Source: Campylobacteraceae bacterium | Lineage (GTDB): Bacteria; Campylobacterota; Campylobacteria; Campylobacterales; Sulfurovaceae | Length of the DNA: 36,835 nt | NCBI GenBank assembly: GCA_026994745.1 | Contig: JALWPZ010000250.1 | Span: forward strand, 1 to 36,835 | Reading direction: 5' to 3' | Shown here: positions 7,630 to 16,183 of the stretch, one piece after another | Position numbering within the stretch: position 1 is the first letter of the stretch | Layout: each line of letters opens with the position of its first letter | Position numbers and translations under genes: made by a program | Notes under the pieces: model-generated | Database searches by the model: none | The model's input: only the letters and a program-made list of their open reading frames with translations | What the model was told of the DNA's origin: nothing

Positions 7630-9287
7630 ACAAATCGGCACTCAAACGCTTCGCCGTGGAGCTGCGCCGAGAGCTGATGGGCGAGGTGCTGGGGCGGATC
7701 GACTATCTGACGAGCTTCGACGAGGCGTCGCTGCCAGCGAAGTACCGGGGGAGGACGAAGGAGCTGGCGGCGCTCACAGAGGCGATAGAGCGGCAGGGGA
7801 AAGAGGAGGTGGTGGAACAGGTGGCCTACCTCTGGGCCAACCGCCTCATCGCCCTGCGGTATATGGATGCGGCGGGTATCAACCAGCCGATGGCCGTTTC
7901 ACCCAAAGATGCAGAGACCCAGCCCGAGATCTTCGCCGAGGCCAAAGCGGGGAACATCGACGAAGATCTGCCGCTGGATCGAGAGAAGTTCTACGCGCTG
8001 CTTGACGGCAAAATCGCCGCGGACGATCCGCAAAACGAAGCTTACGCCATGCTTTTTCTGGCGGTGTGCCATCGCTATCACAGGCTGATGCCCTATATGT
8101 TCGAAGAGGCCGAGGACTACACCGAGCTTCTGATGCCCTCCGACCTGCTCTCCTCCGCTTCGGTGCGGGCCAAGGTGGTGGAGGCGATGGGTGCCAAGGA
8201 TTGCAAAGATGTAGAGATCATCGGATGGATCTACCAGTTTTACAACGCCGAGAAAAAAGACGAAGTCTTCGCCGCGCTCAAAAAGAACAGAAAAGTCACG
8301 CCCCAAAACATCCCCGCCGCTACCCAGCTCTTTACGCCCCACTGGATCGTCAAGTACCTGGTGGAAAACTCTTTGGGGCGCTTGTGGCTACGCAACCGGC
8401 CAAACTCGAAAATTAAAGAGACGATGCGCTACTTTATCGAGCAGGAGGAGAGCGAAGATTTCATCCGCATCGACTCTCCCGAGCAGATCCGCCTCATCGA
8501 CCCGTGCTGCGGTTCGGGGCATATGCTCACCTACGCCTTTGACCTGCTGGCGCAAATCTACGAAGAGGAGGGGTACCGCCCCTCCGAGATCCCGGCGTTG
8601 ATTCTGGAACACAACCTCTACGGCTGCGACATCGACAAACGGGCGGCGTCGCTGGCGGCGTTCGCGCTGACGATGAAGGCCAGAGCGTATCACCGCCGCT
8701 TTTTCCGCAAGCAGGTGAGGCCCAAAGTGATCGAGCTGCAGGATTTCGGCAGCGAACTGTTTGCCGATATCAAAAATGTCGGATCCCTGCTGAGAGTCGA
8801 CGAGGAGGCCGGGGAGTTCGACGAAGGGGTTTTCGGCGCCTCCACTCCCGAATACAGGCTGCAAAAGCAGATGCTCGCTTCCCGCTACCATGTCTGTGTG
8901 ACCAACCCGCCCTATATGGGCAGTAAGGGGATGAACAAAAACTTAAGCGATTTTGTGAAAAAGCACTATCCCGACTCCAAAGCCGACCTTTTTGCCGCCT
9001 TTATAGAACGATGCCTGGAGTTTACGGAAAAAGACGGCTATACGGCATTAATTACAATGCAAAGTTGGATGTTTTTAAGCAGTTATGAAAAATTGAGAAC
9101 CAAGTTATTGAAAAATTATACGATAAAGACAATGGCGCATTTAGACAACATGGTTATGGGAATTGCTTTTGGAACATCTGCCACAATATGGCAAAAAACA
9201 AAGCCGACAAAAGATTCAGTTGGTGTATATTTTAAAATTGCCCTGTCTGACTTAGATGAAAATCGAGAAATTAAGGGCTTGTGGTAA
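7626..9287 (+). CDS. pglX: PglX N-terminal half (adenine methyltransferase core), truncated
   Basis: This 553-aa protein starts at ATG 7626 (GGTGGAG upstream) and matches the N-terminal half of BREX-1 PglX. After a helical N-terminal domain come SAM-binding motif I DPCCGSGH (292-299), YGCDIDKRA, and catalytic NPPY (427-430) in VTNPPYMGSKG. ITMQSWMFLSSYEKLR closes the core. It stops after GVYFKIALSDLDENREIKGLW, just where the target-recognition part should begin; full PglX is about 1200 aa. The last ~260 nt turn AT-rich like the recognition region of the separate C-half (4065-5804). The end GVYFKIALSD occupies about the same place in the family as TYIRLTDYKS at the start of the C-half, so the halves probably come from two pglX alleles. 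Downstream frames do not continue PglX. Confidence 0.85.
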   Translation: MNKSALKRFAVELRRELMGEVLGRIDYLTSFDEASLPAKYRGRTKELAALTEAIERQGKEEVVEQVAYLWANRLIALRYMDAAGINQPMAVSPKDAETQPEIFAEAKAGNIDEDLPLDREKFYALLDGKIAADDPQNEAYAMLFLAVCHRYHRLMPYMFEEAEDYTELLMPSDLLSSASVRAKVVEAMGAKDCKDVEIIGWIYQFYNAEKKDEVFAALKKNRKVTPQNIPAATQLFTPHWIVKYLVENSLGRLWLRNRPNSKIKETMRYFIEQEESEDFIRIDSPEQIRLIDPCCGSGHMLTYAFDLLAQIYEEEGYRPSEIPALILEHNLYGCDIDKRAASLAAFALTMKARAYHRRFFRKQVRPKVIELQDFGSELFADIKNVGSLLRVDEEAGEFDEGVFGASTPEYRLQKQMLASRYHVCVTNPPYMGSKGMNKNLSDFVKKHYPDSKADLFAAFIERCLEFTEKDGYTALITMQSWMFLSSYEKLRTKLLKNYTIKTMAHLDNMVMGIAFGTSATIWQKTKPTKDSVGVYFKIALSDLDENREIKGLW

Positions 9288-9320
9288 AAATGAGTCTTGT
9301 ATAAAGGACCAAAACATAGG

Positions 9321-9350
9321 CGTTTCGGTCTTTCATGCAAGACCGAAACG
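9321..9350. repeat. Perfect 12-bp stem hairpin between pglX N-half and pglZ
   Basis: CGTTTCGGTCTT and its exact complement AAGACCGAAACG flank a 6-nt loop TCATGC. On the + strand it is followed by A residues, not T, so it is not a typical intrinsic terminator for the operon. On the - strand the T-run precedes the hairpin. It occupies most of the 86-bp gap and could act in mRNA processing, attenuation or recombination. Confidence 0.75.
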
Positions 9351-9373
9351 AAAAAAGTTGAAGGCTTGGCTTG

Positions 9374-11863
9374 ATGGATAAAATTGGCGAATCTCTCGAA
9401 AAACTTTTTGAGAAACATCGGCTCGTTTTCTGGTATGACGCCGAGGGCGCGATGCGCGAGAGGTATGAAGCACTGGAGCTCGATGGGGTGGAAAAAGTCG
9501 AACTCGACGGCAATCCGTTCGGCTTGAAGTACCGGGTTTTGAGAGTGGAGCCCAAAGGGAGGTTTCTCATCTACAGTGCAATGCCCCGGCCCGCCGATGA
9601 GGAGAACTGGCTGCTCGATCTGGAACTTTCCCACCACATCTTTCATGCCGACAAAGCGTCGCTGCTGTTGCAGGAGCTGGAGCTGCCGTTGGTTCTCAAA
9701 CCGCTCATCCAGCGGCACGCCGACTTTTTCAACGCCGTCAAACGGGTTGAAAAACTGCGGCGGTTTATCGACGAAAAGAGTGACGAAGAGAGCCTGATGC
9801 TGGGGATGTGCGCCGTGGTGCTAGGGTGCGAGGCAAGCTGGGACGGGGTGCTCTATGCGATCTTTGCCCAACTGGCCCAGGGAAAAGTTGCGAAACTGGA
9901 GCAGCTGGAAAAATTCGGTTTGACGGGGTGGATATTCGATGGGGCCAAGCGGTACTACGGCTACGAAAGCGCGGAACCGACGTTCAAAGATCTGCTGATG
10001 CAGATGCTTCTGAGCCATTTTTACACGCAGGTCGATCCGGCCAAAAGGCCCCTGGGCCGTGAAGCGGCGCTTTTTGTGGGCCGATGGATGGACAGCAGCA
10101 GAAACCGTGAGCATTTCATCACCCTCTCCGGGGAGGTGGCCCGGGACATCGGCGTGGAGAGATTGCTGGAGCCCTACGAGGCGGAGCGATTGGTCGAGAG
10201 CGATACCTTCGAAGCGATCGATCGGCGGATCCTCTCGATGCTTAGGACGATGCTGATGCTGGAAACTTGCCCGTGCGAAGAGGTGCGGGAGATCGTCCGT
10301 GCCAGACGCCGGCTCTTTTGGTATGAAAATTACAGGAACCTCTACGAAGCGATGGAACATGCGGCGTCGCTGATGTCGCTCTCTCTGGCGTTTCGGCCTC
10401 TTGTCTCTTCACCGGGGAGCGGGTTTGAAAACTATACGCTCAAGTGGCATCGGATCGATTTTCATTACCGAAAGTTCGTCTATCACTTTCGGCATGCGGA
10501 GTATCCGGAGATTCTCAAAAAGCTCTCGCCTTTCATCGAAAGGCGCTACGTCACTTTCCTGCGTGAGCTTGGGGATGCCTGGCAGGGTGTCGTGGAGAAT
10601 ATGGAGAGCTGGCAGATCGGCGGTGTGACGATGCAACGGGAGTTTTACGACCGGTTTGTGGCTCCGGCCGTTTCGGACGATCAGAAGAAGATCTATGTCG
10701 TCATCTCCGACGCGCTGCGCTATGAAGCGGGTGTGGAGCTCGCCCGAAGGCTGGCGGAACGGAACCGATGGGAGGTGGAGACACAAGCGATGGCTTCCGC
10801 GCTGCCGAGCTACACACAACTGGGGATCGCCTCGCTCCTGCCCCATAAGAGGCTCAGCTTCGACGCCAAAGACGCGACGGTCTACGTGGATGGTCAAAGC
10901 AGTGCCGGGGCGAAAAATCGGGACAGGATTCTCAAAGCCCGTTTCGAAAAATCGGTCTACTTGAGCGCCGAGGCGTTTTTGGCGATGGGGCGCGACGATG
11001 GACGGGCCTTTGTGAAGGGGTATCGGATCTTTTATATCTATCACAACGACATCGATGCGGCGGGAGACAATGCGGCCAGCGAATCGAACGTTTTCGATGC
11101 CGTGGAGGCCGCTTTTTCAAAAATCGAAAAGATCGTCAAACAGGTTTTCAACTTCAACGGGACCCATGTGCTGATCACCGCCGATCACGGGTTTTTGTAT
11201 CACGAGGGGGATGTGGAAGATCCCGACCGGTGCGAGATGCCCAAAGGGGGCGAGGTGTACAAAAGCAACCGCCGCTTCATCATCGGAAAAGAACTTCCTA
11301 ATGTGCGGTGCGCCGTCAAATTCGCAGCGAAACAGCTGGGCATCGACGACGAGGCGGAGGTGCTGCTGCCGCGCTCGATCAACAAGTTCCGCGTGCAGGG
11401 CGCCGGGAACCGCTTCGTCCACGGCGGGGCAACGCTGCAGGAGGTCGCGGTGCCGCTGATTCGGTGCAGCAAAAGGCGCAAGGATGATGAACGAACCGTC
11501 GAAGTGGATCTGATCAAAAACTTCAACCGGATCACCGCCAACCGGATCACCGTGTCGCTGATACAGCGTGAAAGCGTCGACGCCAAATGCAAACCGCGAA
11601 CATTGAAGATGGCCTTTTACGCCAAAGACGGCACGCTGCTGAGCGACATACAAAAGGGGATTTTCGACAAAAAGGCGGAAGATATGCGCAATCTCGAGCA
11701 GAAGTTTCCTTTCCGTTTCAACGCGAAAGCGGGTGAATACAACGGCCAGACGGTCTATTTGAGGATGATGGAGGCGGTGGAGGGCACTTCGATGCAACGG
11801 CTCTACAAAGAGGAGCCCTATGAGATGCTGATCGCCTTTTCCAATGATTTTGAGGAGTTTTGA
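9374..11863 (+). CDS. pglZ: PglZ, BREX-1 alkaline-phosphatase-superfamily protein
   Basis: The start is ATG 9374 (AAGG upstream; a TTG lies one codon earlier), giving 829 aa, a normal length for type A PglZ of BREX-1. A helical N-terminal part (~1-420) is followed by the PglZ domain: VVISDALRYE with metal ligand D446, then LITADHGFLYHEG with D604/H605, and a conserved tail with FVHGGATLQEV. These acidic and histidine residues are the metal-binding set of the alkaline phosphatase superfamily. PglZ is essential for BREX in studied systems and is thought to work with PglX and BrxB. Its stop overlaps the brxL start by 1 nt (TGATG), so the two are co-translated. The sequence appears intact. Confidence 0.93.
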   Translation: MDKIGESLEKLFEKHRLVFWYDAEGAMRERYEALELDGVEKVELDGNPFGLKYRVLRVEPKGRFLIYSAMPRPADEENWLLDLELSHHIFHADKASLLLQELELPLVLKPLIQRHADFFNAVKRVEKLRRFIDEKSDEESLMLGMCAVVLGCEASWDGVLYAIFAQLAQGKVAKLEQLEKFGLTGWIFDGAKRYYGYESAEPTFKDLLMQMLLSHFYTQVDPAKRPLGREAALFVGRWMDSSRNREHFITLSGEVARDIGVERLLEPYEAERLVESDTFEAIDRRILSMLRTMLMLETCPCEEVREIVRARRRLFWYENYRNLYEAMEHAASLMSLSLAFRPLVSSPGSGFENYTLKWHRIDFHYRKFVYHFRHAEYPEILKKLSPFIERRYVTFLRELGDAWQGVVENMESWQIGGVTMQREFYDRFVAPAVSDDQKKIYVVISDALRYEAGVELARRLAERNRWEVETQAMASALPSYTQLGIASLLPHKRLSFDAKDATVYVDGQSSAGAKNRDRILKARFEKSVYLSAEAFLAMGRDDGRAFVKGYRIFYIYHNDIDAAGDNAASESNVFDAVEAAFSKIEKIVKQVFNFNGTHVLITADHGFLYHEGDVEDPDRCEMPKGGEVYKSNRRFIIGKELPNVRCAVKFAAKQLGIDDEAEVLLPRSINKFRVQGAGNRFVHGGATLQEVAVPLIRCSKRRKDDERTVEVDLIKNFNRITANRITVSLIQRESVDAKCKPRTLKMAFYAKDGTLLSDIQKGIFDKKAEDMRNLEQKFPFRFNAKAGEYNGQTVYLRMMEAVEGTSMQRLYKEEPYEMLIAFSNDFEEF

Positions 11864-13890
11864 TGTCTGCACTGAATGAGAAAGCGAATCGATTTTTTCC
11901 GGGCAAAGTGGTTCGCAAAGATTTGACCAAAATGATCAAAGAGGGCGCCAACGTTCCGGTCTATGTGCTGGAGTATCTGCTGGGGATGTATTGCGCGACG
12001 AATGACGAAGAGCAGATACGCGAAGGGGTGCGGAAGGTCAAGGAGATTTTGTCGAAAAACTACGTGCGGCCCGACGAAGCGGAACTGATCAAAGCGCGCA
12101 TCAAAGAGCGCGGACGCTACAAAGTGATCGACAAACTGACCGTCAAACTCAATGAAAAGCTGGATCGCTACGAAGCGGAGTTCAGCAACCTCGGGCTTCG
12201 GGGCATCGCCATCAATGAAGGGTATGTGAAGCGGTTCGAAAAGCTGCTGGCGGGGGGCATCTGGTGCATCGTGACCATCGACTACTACTTCGACGAAAAC
12301 GCCCTCAAGGATTCTCCTTTTATCATCGAGAGTCTCAAACCGATCCAGATGCCCAATATGGAGATGGAGAGTTTCAAAGAGGCCAGAAAGGAGTTCACGC
12401 TTGCCGAGTGGATGGATCTGCTGATACGCAGCACGGGGATGGAGCCGACCAATCTGGATGAGAGCGTCAAATGGCATCTCATCGAACGATTGGTGCCCTT
12501 TGTGGAGAACAACTACAATGTCTGTGAACTGGGCCCCAGAGGAACGGGAAAGAGCTATGTCTACAAAGAGCTTTCGCCCAACTCCATTCTGATCTCCGGC
12601 GGTCAGACGACCGTGGCGAACCTTTTTTACAATATGGCCCGCCGGACGGTCGGGCTGGTGGGGATGTGGGATGTGGTGGCCTTCGATGAAGTGGCGGGTA
12701 TCCGCTTCAAAGACAAAGACGGCATTCAGATCATGAAAGACTATATGGAGAGTGGATCCTTCGCGCGGGGCAAAGAGCAGATTCAGGCGAAGGCGTCGAT
12801 GGTTTTTGTGGGCAACATCGACGGTTCGATCGAAAACATCGTACGCACCTCCCATCTGCTGAGTCCGTTTCCGAAAGAGATGATCGACACCGCCTTTTTC
12901 GACCGGTTCCACTATTACATTCCGGGGTGGGAAGTACCGAAGATGCGGCCGGAATTCTTTACCAACGAGTACGGTTTCATCACCGACTATATGGCCGAGT
13001 GGATGCGCGAGTTGCAGAAAGAGAATTTCTCCGACGCCATCGAACGATGGTTCCGTTTCGGCAAGGAGCTGAACCAGCGGGATGTCAAAGCGGTCAAAAA
13101 GACGGCCAGCGGATTGCTGAAGCTGCTGTTTCCCGACGGTAGTTTTGCGAAAGAGGATGTGGAAGCGGTGCTTCGGTACGCGATGGTCGGGCGGCGGCGC
13201 ATCAAAGAGCAGCTCAAGAAGATCGGGGGGATGGAGTTTTACGATGTGCACTTCTCCTATATCGATCTGGAGAGCGGCGAAGAGCGATTCGTGACCGTTC
13301 CTGAAAGCGGCGGCAACGCACTTATACCGGAGGGGGAGCTGCCGCCGGGAACTCTCTATGCGGTCGCGTCGAGTAGCGTTAGCGGACACAAGGGGCTCTT
13401 TCGCATCGACCTGCAGAAGATGGCCGGGACCGGCAAGGTGACCCATACGGGATTTGGAAGCGGCAAAGAGATCAAAGACGAGATCAAAGAGGCGATCAAT
13501 TACGCCCAGGCCAACTTGCATAGGGTGTCAGCAAGCGCGAAATTCAAGGAGTACGACTTCCATATCAAAGCGACCGATCTGAACGGCATCGAGAATGTCC
13601 GGGGATTGGAGTTGGCCATTTTTCTTTCGATCGCGTCCGGTGTGATCGAGAGACCGCTGCTGCCGCAGATGACGATACTGGGGTCCATGAGCATCGGAGG
13701 ATCGATTATCGGTACCGACAACCTGGGGGATGCGCTGCAGGTGGCGTCGGATGCCGGCGCGAAACGGGTGTTGATCCCGGCGGTGGATATGGGACAGATC
13801 GCCCAGGTGCCGGCCGATTTGATGGCGAAATTTCAACTCTTGATCTACAACGATCCCGTGGATGCCGTTTTCAAGGCAACGGGGGTTTAA
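11863..13890 (+). CDS. brxL: BrxL, BREX-1 AAA+ protein with Lon-like C-terminal domain
   Basis: This 675-aa protein starts at ATG 11863 behind GAGGAG, overlapping pglZ by one base. After the N-terminal BrxL region, the AAA+ core has Walker A GPRGTGKS (224-231) and Walker B VVAFDE (D275/E276). The C-terminal ~150 residues align with the Lon protease domain fold (MTILGSMSIGGSI, DAGAKRVLIPA). By eye, the positions of the Lon catalytic Ser and Lys are not conserved (NLGDAL replaces the GGLKEK segment), in line with a non-proteolytic DNA-engaging role described for BrxL. It is the last + strand gene of the locus. Its stop codon interlocks with that of brxB on the other strand (TTAA at 13887-13890). 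Confidence 0.94.
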   Translation: MSALNEKANRFFPGKVVRKDLTKMIKEGANVPVYVLEYLLGMYCATNDEEQIREGVRKVKEILSKNYVRPDEAELIKARIKERGRYKVIDKLTVKLNEKLDRYEAEFSNLGLRGIAINEGYVKRFEKLLAGGIWCIVTIDYYFDENALKDSPFIIESLKPIQMPNMEMESFKEARKEFTLAEWMDLLIRSTGMEPTNLDESVKWHLIERLVPFVENNYNVCELGPRGTGKSYVYKELSPNSILISGGQTTVANLFYNMARRTVGLVGMWDVVAFDEVAGIRFKDKDGIQIMKDYMESGSFARGKEQIQAKASMVFVGNIDGSIENIVRTSHLLSPFPKEMIDTAFFDRFHYYIPGWEVPKMRPEFFTNEYGFITDYMAEWMRELQKENFSDAIERWFRFGKELNQRDVKAVKKTASGLLKLLFPDGSFAKEDVEAVLRYAMVGRRRIKEQLKKIGGMEFYDVHFSYIDLESGEERFVTVPESGGNALIPEGELPPGTLYAVASSSVSGHKGLFRIDLQKMAGTGKVTHTGFGSGKEIKDEIKEAINYAQANLHRVSASAKFKEYDFHIKATDLNGIENVRGLELAIFLSIASGVIERPLLPQMTILGSMSIGGSIIGTDNLGDALQVASDAGAKRVLIPAVDMGQIAQVPADLMAKFQLLIYNDPVDAVFKATGV

Positions 13891-14474
13891 AACTCCGTCG
13901 TATCGAGGCTGAAAGCGCGATAGTAGTTGTCATCCTTGAAGCGGCCGAAGAGTTCGAGTGAATGTCCGGTATAGTTGCCGGGGTAGAACATCAGCGTCGG
14001 AATCTGTTTGACGGCATTTTGAAGATTGTTCAAAACGACGTGGGATCGGAGGTTGGGGTAGACTTCGCCGATGCCGGTGAGGAAAAGTATTTTGGCTTCG
14101 GGGTTTTCGGCAACCTTTCGCTGAATATGCGGTATGACGTTTTTTTGAATGTCCAGTACGCCCAGCAGGGTTTTCTCCATTTTGTCGGGACCTAAGCTCT
14201 TTTCTCTTTCGAGAACTCTTTCCAAAATATCCCGTTCTCGCAGGATCTCTATCACGATGTCGTAAAGATTGACTTCGACCACTTCGATCGATTTTTCATG
14301 CAGACGGTGCTTCAATCTTTCGATTTCACGGTAGACTTCGTTTTGCTGCTCGATGGGATAAGAGCTGATGAAAAACGGCACCTCCCCGCCCAAGGCTTTC
14401 ATCTTCAAAAAAGCGTCCGTCGTGACTTTTTCATAAATTTTGTCGAATTTTTTTACGATATTTTCCCGTTTCAT
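13887..14474 (-). CDS. brxB: BrxB (DUF1788), BREX-1 protein
   Basis: I take ATG at 14474 as start because GAGGAG lies just upstream and the ATGA overlap with the brxA stop is typical; a GTG at 14489 would add 5 residues. The protein is 195 aa, usual for DUF1788. Recognisable parts are PFFISSYP and EVVEVNLYDIV in the N-terminal half, ILFLTGIGEVYPNLRSHVVLNNLQ, and PTLMFYPGNYTGHSLELFGRFKDDNYYRAF near the end, the family hallmark. BrxB is one of the small core BREX proteins and is reported to associate with PglZ. Unlike the usual brxA-B-C-pglX-Z-L order, it is convergent with brxL here. Confidence 0.93.
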   Translation of the reverse strand: MKRENIVKKFDKIYEKVTTDAFLKMKALGGEVPFFISSYPIEQQNEVYREIERLKHRLHEKSIEVVEVNLYDIVIEILRERDILERVLEREKSLGPDKMEKTLLGVLDIQKNVIPHIQRKVAENPEAKILFLTGIGEVYPNLRSHVVLNNLQNAVKQIPTLMFYPGNYTGHSLELFGRFKDDNYYRAFSLDTTEF

Positions 14475-15112
14475 TCGCTCTCCTCGCACAAATGGGCTAT
14501 ATCACTCTCCGAATAGAGAAAAGCGGCGAGCCATTTGGGATTGTCCCGGCATACGCAGGATACAAAATCTTTTGAAAGATAGGGTCGTACAGTCTGTCTG
14601 TGTTCTTTGCCCTCGATCAATCCGACGCCTCCCAGCATATTGAAAATCACCTGTTTCGCTTTTTTGATCGTACTTTCACTCTTTTGGGCCAGATCGGATG
14701 AGAGGCTCTTTTTGGATTCTATGAAGTTGTTCCAGTCACTCTCCAAAAGAACGGGATCGAAATTCAAATATTTGTTTCTCAGTACTTCAATGCAAAATTC
14801 ATAGAGTAACGCATAGGTTTTTACGGCGCTCAAGAAGGCAAACGCTTTGATCTCTTCATTTTCGGCCAAACGCATCAACTCTTCATCGTTTAATACCGCA
14901 CACCGCTTTTTGAGCTCCTGCAATTTTCTTTTTTGCGTCGCTTTTGTCATTTTTTGCAGGACATTTCTTTCAAGAATCTCTTTTTCGGCAATGTTCCAAT
15001 CTTTTCCGCATTCGACAAATGTCTGAGCCACCAGCTGCATTTCATGCGGCATTAGGCCAACAGCAGTAAAAGAGAGGGAGTATTTATTTATATATTTTTT
15101 AGTATTATTCAC
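14471..15112 (-). CDS. brxA: BrxA (DUF1819), BREX-1 protein
   Basis: This 213-aa protein starts at GTG 15112. YSLSFTAVGLMPHEMQLVA near the N-terminus, ILERNVLQ, and a helical body fit the DUF1819 family, whose studied members are small winged-helix DNA-binding proteins. The reading frame includes the conserved N-terminus, so the GTG start is likely despite a weak ribosome site (GAGAGG lies ~15 nt upstream, inside the galT end). Only 4 nt separate it from the galT stop, so brxA-brxB may be transcribed from upstream of galT. The gene is visibly more AT-rich than galT, placing the edge of the BREX island at about 15115. No promoter of its own is evident. Confidence 0.9.
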   Translation of the reverse strand: MNNTKKYINKYSLSFTAVGLMPHEMQLVAQTFVECGKDWNIAEKEILERNVLQKMTKATQKRKLQELKKRCAVLNDEELMRLAENEEIKAFAFLSAVKTYALLYEFCIEVLRNKYLNFDPVLLESDWNNFIESKKSLSSDLAQKSESTIKKAKQVIFNMLGGVGLIEGKEHRQTVRPYLSKDFVSCVCRDNPKWLAAFLYSESDIAHLCEESE

Positions 15113-15116
15113 TCTT

Positions 15117-16139
15117 TTATCCTCTCAGTAAAAAAGCCGCTTCCTCCGGTGGGACAGGGTTGATCCGCATATCGCTCTCCATCTCGAATCCCCCCCAGTT
15201 GTAGAGCCGGGGAATGATTCGAAGCCCCAGGCGCCAAAACCTCGGGATCTCCTCGAACCATTCCTCGGTGCTTACGTTCTTTTGCATCGGAGGAGTGTCG
15301 AAGGTGAGATTGAAATCGAAGTCCCCCAATTCACGGTAGAGCGCACGGATCGTCGTCTGCAGGATCTGTGCCAGGGCTTCGATCCCGGGATCGTTCAGAT
15401 CGCTCAGGGAAACGACCCTCTGCTCTTTGGCGAGAATCCGAACCTCGAAGGCGTAGGCGGAAGCGTAGGGACAGAAGGCGGCAAAAGAGTCGTTCTCCGC
15501 CACCAGGCGCTCCCTGAACTCCATTTCATAATCCAAGACCCCCTGAAAGAGAGAGTGCCCATGGATTTTTCGATAATGACGGGCCCGCTCGATCCGGGCA
15601 AGGAGGCTTTTGGGGATGACCGGCAGGGCGATGAGCTGGGAGTGGGGGTGCGTTTGGGTGGCTCCGGCAGAAGGTCCATGGTTCTTGAAAAGGGAAAAGT
15701 AAACCAGCCGTAGATCCTTTCGAAGGTCCATCAGGCGGGAACGGAAAGTGACGAGCCAATCTCGATACTCCTGAAGCTCCCAGGCATCCACACGTTGCAG
15801 ATGTCGGGGGGTGTCGATGATCACCTCGTGGGCGCCGAACCCCTCCCAGAGATCGTAGGGGCCGTGGCCATGGCTCTGCCAGGGGGCTTCGATGCGGACC
15901 GCTTTGTAGAGATTTGGGACGACCCGGGTGCGCCACCCCGGGGTGTTGGGCCCGTTTCGATCCCTCAGTGCGAAGATCTCCGGTGGGGTCATCCGCTCGT
16001 TTCCTTCGCAGAAGGGGCATATCCGGGACTGTGTAGATGCGTTGGAGATCGTTTCGTGGGCACAATCGGGGCGATGAAGTCGTTCGGGAGCGATGATCAC
16101 ATAATCATCGTACAGTCGATCGTAGCGGATATCGGACAT
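15117..16139 (-). CDS. galT: Galactose-1-phosphate uridylyltransferase family protein
   Basis: This 340-aa protein belongs to the GalT branch of the HIT superfamily, which transfers UMP between UDP-glucose and a sugar 1-phosphate through a uridylyl-histidine intermediate. The zinc-binding pair CPFC is at 41-44. The active-site run THPHSQ has H164/H166, with H166 as the expected nucleophile. A downstream half-domain carries NLTFDTPP and a final GFEMESDMRINPVPPE. Many such proteins outside the Leloir pathway act on other sugar phosphates, so the substrate is not fixed. It is the third gene of a helicase-VOC-galT run on the - strand and is followed immediately by brxA. Confidence 0.88.
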   Translation of the reverse strand: MSDIRYDRLYDDYVIIAPERLHRPDCAHETISNASTQSRICPFCEGNERMTPPEIFALRDRNGPNTPGWRTRVVPNLYKAVRIEAPWQSHGHGPYDLWEGFGAHEVIIDTPRHLQRVDAWELQEYRDWLVTFRSRLMDLRKDLRLVYFSLFKNHGPSAGATQTHPHSQLIALPVIPKSLLARIERARHYRKIHGHSLFQGVLDYEMEFRERLVAENDSFAAFCPYASAYAFEVRILAKEQRVVSLSDLNDPGIEALAQILQTTIRALYRELGDFDFNLTFDTPPMQKNVSTEEWFEEIPRFWRLGLRIIPRLYNWGGFEMESDMRINPVPPEEAAFLLRG

Positions 16140-16183
16140 AAAGTAGCGCTTTGTTCGGAATTCTTGGGGGTATTATACTGCGT

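Noticed and set aside
9321-9350. Hairpin as intrinsic terminator of pglX
   Set aside because: The run after the stem is A, not T, on the + strand.
11818-13521. 567-codon open frame on the - strand opposite brxL
   Set aside because: Antisense of a clear AAA+ protein; low-complexity His/Phe/Leu-rich translation with no motif.
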